64,000 bases of DNA from Ectobius pallidus. Taxonomy: Eukaryota > Arthropoda > Insecta > Blattodea > Ectobiidae. A program made the translations under genes and the position numbers. The notes under the pieces were generated by a model. It made no database searches. It had not been told where the DNA came from and worked only from the letters and a program-made list of their open reading frames with translations. Location of the stretch: assembly GCA_964059195.1 (NCBI GenBank), contig CAXKWD010000007.1:149717769-149781768 (forward strand), written 5' to 3'. Of this stretch, positions 56,344 to 64,000 are shown piece by piece (position 1 is the first letter of the stretch; every line of letters starts with the position of its first letter).

Positions 56344-56901
56344 CTGTGGTTCGTAAACTATGGGTCGTGACCCACTGGTGGGTCGCGAAAACGGCGGGAA
56401 AAATTAAACTTGGTTTCAATGTAAGGAATTTAAGGCATATGAAAGCAATAAAACTATTGAAAGGAATATGAAAAACATGTGCTGTATTTTATATAGCCTA
56501 TATTGGTATCGTTATCTGGTAGTGACTGACTGACTGACTGGTACCCTATGATCACCAGGTGGGGCGAAGGGGCCTCCAAGTGGAGGTTTCATTACCTATA
56601 CTAATTTGGATATGCTTATTTTCCGAGAGAGGGTAGAGGGACAGTGGTAAGCCTATCGCCTCACAACCCCCCTCTGGAAACTAAGTATTTCTTGGACGTG
56701 AAAGGGCCGAGAAATTTTGTCCAGAGGCTCTAATTTAGGCTTGGAGTTCTTTTACGTGCCGTAAATCTACGACACGGGACCCCCAGCTTAAAGTCCCTCC
56801 CGGAGCACTCCGTGCCCAGGATTTTTTTATGTAGTAGTGGGTCGCGAAAAAAATTTCTAGGTGAAGGTGGATCCCAGGACACAAAACTTAGGGAACCGCT
56901 G
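56344..56901. mobile_element. hAT-like MITE (CWGYGGTTC ends) hosting a family F SINE
   Basis: CTGTGGTTCGTAAACTATGG at the left is mirrored by TTAGGGAACCGCTG. CTCTAGTC and TTCTAGTC flank it (7 of 8). GGGTCGCGAAAA blocks occur near both ends. The middle is occupied by the family F copy. Confidence 0.82.
56525..56830. mobile_element. SINE-like family F, second copy, nested
   Basis: GAAGGGGCCTCCAAGTGGAG to CTCCGTGCCCAGGATTTT matches 54124-54393 nearly base for base. TGACTGACTGACTGACTGG lies at its left edge. Confidence 0.82.
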
Positions 56902-57257
56902 TTCTAGTCCAAGTAATACCTTAGTTTCCTGCGAAGGTTGTAAAACGATAGACTTACCCTGTCCGTCTGCTTTTTCTCGGAAAATTAACATTAAACGAAT
57001 TAAAACAAATTTAATGTAACTTTTTTTTTTAGGAACAATTTTCTGAAGACAGCTTAATTTTGTCAAAAATCCATATTTTTCATCACTAATATTTAAACAT
57101 TTAACGAGTGTAGTCTTCTAAATATCGCGTAGCTAGGTATACTTAAAAGTGCCAGAGGGTACAGAAACTTAGCCAACATATACATTATGGTACATAGAGT
57201 TTTAAATACAAAAGGCTACTTTTGGCAAAAAATGGCGATTATTTCACCCCTTATGTA

Positions 57258-58021
57258 CAGTCGGTCAAATAAAAAACGTCGGGCGGTATTTGATTAAGTA
57301 TCACGAACGAGCATATGCGCATGTACAGGAAGACTTAAGGTTAGGTTCACACACGCCTCTTGTCTATCCATGTATTTTCTTGATTATTTAGTCAGTTTTG
57401 TTCCAAAACAAACATGTATAGAAGGCTGTGGCTATATGCCTCAAATCCGCCATATTCTTGGTTGCAAATTCTTATAATATTAATAATTGATAAATTCGCA
57501 AGGAATATGATTATTCAAGGAGCATTTTTTAAAGATTTTATTTTATAACACCGGTATTTGTAGTGCAAAATCAATAACTTACGTTCAACTTTTGCAACCA
57601 TCTAGCATCGAAATACGCGGCCGGCCAGATCCCTGTGAAAACTTCCGGTCGCATTATAGTGAAGTTCCCACATCCGAGCTGCTCTTTCATAAATATGGAA
57701 CGTTCTCGCTGCTTCAGAGGCCGAAAAATGCAGGTCAATTACAGCCCTAACTACACTTTCTCTCACTTTAGCATTTGTATGTGGCGATGACACAAAGCAA
57801 AATGAATTATGACAATACATTAAGTCGAATATCGTGTGTTGCGGTTTTGGCGTTGTTCAATTTTTTCCCTTAGTTCTTCATTTTTTTCCTCCTGTCGCAT
57901 GGCCTCATATGTTCCGAGAATGGCCTGTATTTAATGTTTTTATAGGAAACTTGTGAACTAATGCGTGAAAACTTTAATTTTAACTGCATACGAGTCCCGA
58001 CGTTTTTTATTTGACCGACTG
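57258..58021. mobile_element. Tc1/mariner-type element with perfect 26-bp TIRs
   Basis: CAGTCGGTCAAATAAAAAAC (26 bp in all) is repeated exactly inverted at 57996-58021, with TA on both sides. It is 764 bp long, and the minus strand at 57602-57820 encodes VRAVIDLHFSASEAARTF, which looks like a helix-turn-helix start of a transposase. The rest of the transposase is absent. Confidence 0.9.
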
Positions 58022-58023
58022 TA

Positions 58024-58690
58024 CTTAATATTGATTTTGCTATAAGATACACGACAAAAAAGTTATTAGAAAAATGTTCAAGAATTTTTGTCTTTACAAA
58101 ACATTTCTCAGTTATTATAACTAAATATGAACGTAGTATGTGGTCTGTTAAGTATTAGACTTTCTAAATTAGTAGCCTATTAGTTGCTTTTGACGGTTCT
58201 TGCATTTTCTAAAGAGATTTTAAATTTGTTGCAAACATCTTATGTGGTAATATTTCAGGATGAGCGTAAACGAATACTTCAAGTTCCAAATTTATTTATG
58301 AAATAGTCAAGCTATCCTTTTAAATTAGTTCGAGAACATGTTCAAAGTAAACGTAATATTTTTCATAAATGCTTAAAGATTAAATCTTAGCATCTTCAAT
58401 GTCCCACTTTAAATTTAAGCTATTCGTATTAATAATATTAATAATAATGGAAATAATAAAAACGAATCATAGTGGAAGGATATATATTTTCAATGTTTAG
58501 ATGTTTAGTAATTGAGATGTTTTTTAATGTTGATCAGTTTGATACATTTCTACAGTAGAACTCATACGAATAAAAATCATTCAGTAAATAATTTGTCGTC
58601 ACACAAATTAAATAGTAGACTAGTGGTATTATAATGTATTTATAAGACACGTTACGGGCTGATAGGAACTATACAAATTTATCCACATGG
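58024..58690. other. downstream of the right reductase gene, no feature delimited
   Basis: AT-rich. It should include the 3' UTR (leftwards from 58691). No single polyadenylation signal stands out. Confidence 0.4.
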
Positions 58691-58772
58691 TCACTTGCGA
58701 TTCTTCAGAGCCTCCTCGTACTGCTTCACCTCTGCGCCTTCCCAATGTGTGCCTTGGATCTTTTTCAAGTAC
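58691..58772 (-). CDS. aldo/keto reductase (right copy) last coding exon
   Basis: 82 nt, acceptor TGTTTCTAG. It encodes YLKKIQGTHWEGAEVKQYEE, then ALKNRK and TGA. Length, phase and the HWEG motif equal the sister exon at 35269-35350. Confidence 0.92.
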
Positions 58773-61139
58773 CTAGAAACACAGACACAACTGTTAAAAC
58801 TTTGTATACTGAAGTTATTCGCGTGAAACAAAAAATTCCTAAAAAAAAAGGGTGCCAGTGTTGTGTGATTGCAAGAGGAGGACATTTCCAGCATATCTTG
58901 TGATGAGGTACGTGGTTATTTTCATCGTAATTTTAACTGTAATCGTGAGAACCTGAATCATTACACCGTTAGCGGCTTTATTTGCGTAGATATTTCACTC
59001 CATCGCTCGGGAGTTAGAGCTGTGGCCGCCGCGACTCAGAAACCCGCACGATTGGCCAACTCTTACGTGAAACGCACTGTATAATTTAACACAACTTTTC
59101 TGCTAAATTTGTAGAGGCAAAATGTATACTCGTTTGTCTTATGATTTAACAAAATATTTAGTTGGTATTTTAAATTAATATAGGTATTCTTTAACATATA
59201 TTCCTGTTAAATTTGTATATCCAAAACGATTATGTAGTAGATGACAAAATAAATTTACAAACATATGACTATTGTAGTCTACTATCAGGAGCACGCGGCT
59301 TCGCCCACGGTAATTAATTGAAAAATTAAAAAATAAGAGTATAATAATTATTAAAGCATTATATTTATTAACACTTGCACGCGAATCATTCATAAACTAA
59401 GCCATTAATAATTAATGAAACAGTTAAAATTCCTGCTTTAGAGTACATTCCACGATATGAAAGCGCCGCCTGGGAAAACTATCTCAGATTCGATTATGCA
59501 GTTCCAAAGCGACCTGTTAACACTGATAATACGTATTGTTTCTCAACTGTTTGTTGACAGATGAATATGATGTGAATTTTATTTGATATATTCAGTGTAA
59601 TTTTCAGAAATTATATAATTTTTCAAGGGAAGGAGTTATTTTGTTTGGATTTTTATTGTCCGCGGCTTCGCCCGCCATTATTAATTGACTCGAGGATTTT
59701 TAAGAAATTTACACTGGCAGTATTTTAAAAATGTTTGTGCTTCAGAGCTATGAAAATTGTAAGTAAAAATAAAATTAGAATATTTGTTCATTGTGTTCAT
59801 TTCACTTAGGCTTTATATAATAAAGAAACGGTTTTCCTAATTTTGTACTCTTCGTGAAAGTTTACATTGCGAGAGACGAACATCGCCGAGTATACCCGAT
59901 GTTTCACGAAGTGGGCGAGCGAGTGAGCACGCTATTTAGGGCCGTTGAATAGTATGAGAGTAGATTCTGTATCAAGAATGGGAATACCCCCCCATTTAAA
60001 AAGACGTTATACATCATAAAAATAGTTGTGATATTTATTAAAAGGCAAGCCTACAAGTGACAGTTTAAAGATCAGAAATAAAGTGGACAAAGCAATTCTT
60101 ACAAGGAAATATAAAAACACACGTTATGGTATTAGTGGTATCCCCACTAGTTTGATACTCACGAAGTCTTGATATATTGGAGAACTTCCTTCTCTAGATT
60201 TGTGAGTCCATTAGTTGCTATATCTAGGTTAGAGCGCAGCAGCTCCCTACTGTTGATGCCCACCAAGTGCGTGGAGGGGCCCGGATGATCCATTGTGTGC
60301 CATTGAGCCAGTCTCGCCAGCTCTACTCCATTCTCCTGCAGGTATAAAAATTAATGTAAGTTTTAATTATTATTGTAAAAATTTTACCAGTAAACCTGTG
60401 CGAAGATAAGAATATTTAACCATTTTTGAGCTGATACAAAGCCCACAGCGATGAAAAAGGTATCTGCGGACACCATCTTTTACCTATTTCTGACTTAGGA
60501 TTCATAGCATTTGCATGAGGCTGGGATAACTGAATACGCACTTTCCGCAATTCGGCCTCTTATTTTATATAAAAGTGTGAACAGCATCTTGAAATCCAGA
60601 ATCATATCATAATTAAAGTTATAGGCTATTCAAGGTAGGCAGTCGATCTGGGTGGCGCAGCCAGTATCGCGCTGGCTTTCTGTGCCTAAGGTTGCGGGTT
60701 CCATCGCGGCCCATGTCGATGGCATTTGTATGTGCATAAATTTGACAGGCCAATAGCTGTAGATTACAGATTTGCAAAAGAACTCCTGCGGGACAAAATT
60801 TCAACAAAGACCTAAATTTTAGCAAATCCCCGTCTTTAAATAACAATAAAAACGACCATGTTTTTTTAAAAATATTGTTGTATGACAGAATCCCCAAAAC
60901 CACGAGTTTTAATAAAATTCCTGTTTTCATCTTTTGTATTTTACAGACTAGGGAACTATTTTACAAATGTACGGTAACACAGCATAGGGTACTGAAACGT
61001 TACCTTGCAGTACTGCGCAGCCTGTGCGCACACTTTCCTCGTGTTCTCGTCTGCGGGGTGCCAGGGTTGGGGCCCGGCGTTAGTCAGGAGTCCCATGGCG
61101 ATTCCCGCGGCGTTAATCACTCCAATCCCTTGCATCTGC

Positions 61140-61187
<48 letters not shown>

Positions 61188-63729
61188 CCTGACTAATACA
61201 TTTGATTCCACATTCCATCCTTATTTATGACCAAATACTCTACCTGAAAGAATGGCACCGCCTTGAGTAGGGAATCATCTATGAGAGTGTTTCTAGCATA
61301 GTTAAGCACTGTAGACAGCTGTATTCTACTGCGGCGGACGGCCTCTTTGAGGGCCTCTATAGTGTGGCAGGTCACACCAATGTATCTTGCTTTGCCCGCC
61401 CTCACCACCTCCTGCAGGGCTGGAAGAGTTTCCTTCAACACTATATCCAGGTTCGGGGCACAGTCTATGTCATGCACCTGTTGACAAATTAGGGTTATTA
61501 AAAGTACCGTTTTAAACCGTTTTACAACGTTCGACAAGATTTTAAATACTTTTAAACCTGGGTGTTTTGTTTGAATAAATTGATTCAACAGTATACTGAG
61601 TACTGCCAAGTATATATAACCATGAATAAATGCATCGGGAATCACTTTGCTTGTAGATGAAGAATCAGTTATTCGCGAGGACAGTAGAAGGTGCAGCAAG
61701 TAGAACATTTGAGAAACTATTAAGTATAAACTATTGAAATTATTATCGGATGAGGATTCAACACACTGGTGGTACATATCAAAACAAAATTATGTTATAC
61801 AAAATGAGATGCAGAGGTTTAATTATATGTGTGATACAATCAAACGAACGTTATTAAATAAAACAAGAAAATTCACTATTTTAAAATTTTATAGGTGTTA
61901 GCCGTAGGCCTACCACCCATACTGAACTGATAGAATCTGCAGATCATATGAAATTTTTAAGAGGGGTGGCAGGTTATAAAAAATATAAGAAGAAAAATGA
62001 AGACATCAGAAGATAATGGGAAAATAAAAGAATATCAGACAAGTTATTTCCAGCATGTTCGAAGGATGGAAGACACCGGACCCCAAAACATATATTAAAA
62101 TTAACACCATCAGGAAAAAGAATTAAAGGATGTCCATCAAAGAGATGGACAGAACATTTTACAATTTGAGACCGAAACCGACCAATAGGCGGTCGGTTAA
62201 CCGACCTAAACCACGCAGGCGATGGTTAGTGGTGATGAGTTATTATTTAATTTTCTCATGAATTTTGTGCTGGATCCGTTTTCCCAGCTTTTTCCTGCTT
62301 CCTGCAGTTGTGTTCATTACCTGTGGATGTAGTGGCATCTTTAAAAAACTAATGCTTCCGTTGATTATATCAAACTGGTTTGCAATTGTTAACGTTGTTA
62401 AGTGTCATGGGAAATTATGTAATTGCTAGGTGGGAAGCTCCTGGTTTTGTTTATTAAACGCTCCTACAAAATTATATTTAAATACTGATATTAAGATGTG
62501 GATAAAACAATTTTACATAAGCTCATTCTTATTGCAATTTAGATCTTTTCTTGGGTACTATCGTGGCATGGGGTTGGAAAGACATATCTCAAAAGTATTG
62601 ACTGGAAGGCCCGAAGGGAAAATACCATGTGGAAGACCTGGACGTAGGTGGGAGGACAATATTAGGATAGATTTAAGGGAAGTAGGATTTGCAAGGGATG
62701 ATTGGATAGACTTAGCACAGAATAGGGTTGAATGGCGGGCTCAGGTAAGCGCGGCAATGAACCTTCGGGTTCCATAAAATAGATATTCCTTTAGCTTGCT
62801 GAGGAATCGTCTATTGCCGTTGAGTAAGGAAGTAAGTATTGTACTTTCTAAGATTACATGGCAGACGGGAAAAGTGTCTGGTCCATCCGACCGTCTGTGT
62901 CGCGATAACACGAATAAGCTTAATCATATTTTCACGAAAATTAGTGTATACACTTCTAATGTCCACAGGACAGGCACTATTGATTTTGGACCAAATCGGT
63001 TGACCGGTACGGGAATAACGACCAAATAACGGTCAAATGCTTTTTCAATAGCGAATCGTCACTAGACCTATAGCCTATTACTAGCCTAAGCCGCGTGGCT
63101 AACTCACTCACTGACACAAAATTGGCTGCCCACTTCCAGATGAGCCATAAACTTGAATTTTCTTGGAAACTCATAGCTTATAGCCTGTAACCGACAGAAA
63201 TGTTTCAAAAAGTTCCTATTTTTAATGTTTTATCCCCGAAAAACAGTCAAACTAGCGTATTCAACTTTAAGGTCTTTGCAGACCTACTTGGGAAGCTTAT
63301 AATAGGTAAACGATAAGTCGTACCAAAAAACCGATTCCACCAACAGTATACTCACCTGTATGATGTCGACATAATCCAGCCCCAGTTTCTGAAGACTGTT
63401 GTCAACGCTCCACAGAGTCTTTTCCCTGCTGAAATCGAACCTGTTGAGGATGTCCATCTCATATCGGGCCACTTTGGTAGCGATGTAGTACGCCTTCCTT
63501 GGAACATCTTTCAGTGCCTGGAAATAGATTATGCATATAATGTTAGATATTGCATAATACACCAAGGGGTAGTTTGCTTTCTCACTGCGCATACATTTCA
63601 TTAACACTTACTTTTCCCAGCACCTCTTCCGATCTTCCCTGGCCGTAATAAGGGGCTGTATCGATGAAATTGACTCCCTGCTTGATGGCTTCTTGAACAG
63701 TCGCTATGCCCTCTGCATCATCAAACTCA
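58691..63729 (-). CDS. aldo/keto reductase, tandem paralogue, six of seven coding exons visible
   Basis: A second member of the same reductase family, in the same orientation about 11 kb from its sister. The exons in transcript order are 63729-63612, 63517-63356, 61477-61244, 61135-61004, 60335-60163 and 58772-58691. The first visible exon starts in phase 2, so one 5' coding exon (about 48 codons in the sister gene) lies beyond base 64000; I see no candidate in 63740-64000. Asp (NFIDTAP), Tyr (YYG), Lys (IATKVAR) and His (IQVHD) of the catalytic tetrad are all kept. The protein ends HWEGAEVKQYEEALKNRK and TGA. There are no frame breaks, so it is probably functional. About 300 residues are visible. 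Confidence 0.9.
59285..59520 (+). repeat. piece of the GCNCGCGGCTTCGCCCACG repeat
   Basis: GCACGCGGCTTCGCCCACGG and GCGCCGCCTGGGAAAACTA correspond to blocks at 4575 and 4690. A further GTCCGCGGCTTCGCCC occurs near 59658. In the last intron of the right reductase gene. Confidence 0.55.
60163..60335 (-). CDS. aldo/keto reductase (right copy) exon 6
   Basis: 173 nt, acceptor ATACCTGCAG, donor TTC|GTGAGT. It encodes ENGVELARLAQWHTMDHPGP, then HLVGINSRELL, ending two bases into a codon. Confidence 0.92.
60647..60870 (+). mobile_element. SINE family E, copy in reductase intron
   Basis: CTGGGTGGCGCAGCCAGTAT, GGTTGCGGGTTCCATC and the AAAAGAACTCCTGCGGGACA core match 55147-55385. The 3' part is more diverged. 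Confidence 0.82.
61004..61135 (-). CDS. aldo/keto reductase (right copy) exon 5
   Basis: 132 nt, acceptor TTATTGCAG, donor AAG|GTAACG. It encodes MQGIGVINAAGIAMGLLTNA, then GPQPWHPADENTRK. The (AAT)n tract directly upstream forms the acceptor's pyrimidine-rich side on this strand. Confidence 0.93.
61141..61188 (+). repeat. (AAT)n microsatellite
   Basis: About 16 ATA/AAT units directly beside the splice acceptor of exon 5 of the right reductase gene. Confidence 0.95.
61244..61477 (-). CDS. aldo/keto reductase (right copy) exon 4, catalytic His
   Basis: 234 nt, acceptor GTCAACAG, donor CAG|GTAGAG. It begins VHDIDCAPNLDIVLKETLPA and includes GKARYIGVTCHT; it ends LLKAVPFFQ. Confidence 0.93.
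61945..62170 (+). pseudogene. LINE endonuclease/reverse-transcriptase C-terminal fragment
   Basis: In shifting frames it reads MKFLRGVAGYKKYKKKNEDI, then KHILKLTPSGKRIKGCPSKR and WTEHF, the C-terminal style of insect RTE/R1-like reverse transcriptases. Stops and frameshifts are present. Confidence 0.7.
62535..62778 (+). pseudogene. LINE reverse-transcriptase C-terminal fragment
   Basis: It reads ISKVLTGRPEGKIPCGRPGR, RWEDNIRIDLREVGFARDDW and ends AAMNLRVP, the common tail of insect endonuclease/reverse transcriptases. It is a separate insertion from the one at 61945 because the tail motif is repeated. Confidence 0.8.
62860..63025 (+). repeat. dispersed repeat D
   Basis: CGCGATAACACGAATAAGCT and TTTTGGACCAAATCGGTTGA match the blocks at 53585-53680 and, reversed, 36430-36545. 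Confidence 0.6.
63356..63517 (-). CDS. aldo/keto reductase (right copy) exon 3, catalytic Lys
   Basis: 162 nt, acceptor CTATTTCCAG, donor CAG|GTGAGT. It encodes ALKDVPRKAYYIATKVARYE and ends LGLDYVDIIQ. The intron to exon 2 is only 94 nt, against 1143 nt in the sister gene, where MITE and SINE copies have inserted. Confidence 0.93.
63612..63729 (-). CDS. aldo/keto reductase (right copy) exon 2, catalytic Asp and Tyr
   Basis: 118 nt, acceptor GTGTTTCAG, donor AAA|GTAAGT. It encodes EFDDAEGIATVQEAIKQGVN and FIDTAPYYGQGRSEEVLGK. It starts with one base of a split codon whose exon lies off the window. Confidence 0.93.
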
Positions 63730-64000
63730 CTGAAACACACAACGCCTTATAGAGTACTTTTGCTTTCTCTACCGTACCATAGAGGTAGAAAATATATTTA
63801 TGTCTGTGACCAACAACTCGAAATGGAAAAATATGTCAAATCAAAATGTCATATTAAAATTAGTCTACTGCCCGGGATTTAACACAAAGCGTTTCGACTT
63901 CCTTCCCTTACTATATGAAGAAAACTTAATTTTTCGCAATTTTCTATCAAACGAATATCAAATTTTTGTTTATATTTGGGACATTAATTGATTACACTAA
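63730..64000. other. start of the intron upstream of the right reductase exon 2
   Basis: I looked for a sister of coding exon 1 (GKTGLEVS motif) on the minus strand and did not find it. The 5' part of the gene must lie past the window edge. Confidence 0.6.

Noticed and set aside
60619..60930. 103-codon minus-strand frame
   Set aside because: It is the antisense of a SINE family E copy.
1..64000. CRISPR array, operon or bacterial gene cluster
   Set aside because: No regularly spaced direct repeats of that type, no Shine-Dalgarno-linked genes; all coding sequence is intron-split.

Overview
The window is nuclear DNA from a large, repeat-rich animal genome, most likely an insect. The evidence is short, intron-split coding exons with GT-AG borders, very long non-coding gaps, a C2H2 zinc-finger gene, and dense MITEs, SINEs and LINE fragments. 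The style of the zinc-finger protein (IKxE motifs ahead of the fingers) and of the endonuclease/reverse-transcriptase remnants makes me lean towards a cockroach or other polyneopteran, but this is recall and not a search. No prokaryotic, organellar or viral region is visible.

Four protein-coding genes could be rebuilt exon by exon. (1) Minus strand, 6797-12931: a nine-finger C2H2 protein of 504 aa in three coding exons. (2) Plus strand, 17049-25883: the insect orthologue of HDHD2, a HAD-family phosphatase, complete in five exons (271 aa) and head-to-head with gene 1. (3) Minus strand, 35269-47810: a complete aldo/keto reductase of 348 aa in seven coding exons. (4) Minus strand, 58691-63729: a tandem paralogue of gene 3 with six of its seven coding exons; its first exon lies beyond the right edge. 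All six shared exons of genes 3 and 4 have identical lengths and phases.

The rest is mostly repeats, and many can be delimited from the sequence by terminal inverted repeats and target-site duplications. They are: hAT-like elements with 8-bp duplications (855-1239, 1749-6709 with a second one nested at 4402-5754, 43860-44347, 44731-45359, 50609-51159, 53401-54073, 56344-56901); two PIF/Harbinger-like elements with TTA/TAA duplications (34122-35078, 37142-38743); TA-flanked mariner/Tc1/pogo-type elements (25984-27032, 28601-29319, 33050-33862, 52433-52943, 57258-58021); decayed mariner and hAT transposase pieces; non-LTR reverse-transcriptase fragments; and at least five families of tRNA-derived SINEs. 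Long palindromes near 9.7, 15.4, 18.5 and 25.4 kb form a separate class, three of which carry a hammerhead-like motif in their arms or loop.

No new multi-gene system is apparent. The most informative observations are the tandem reductase pair, nested insertions that give relative ages, a core sequence shared by two otherwise different SINE families, and the palindromes.
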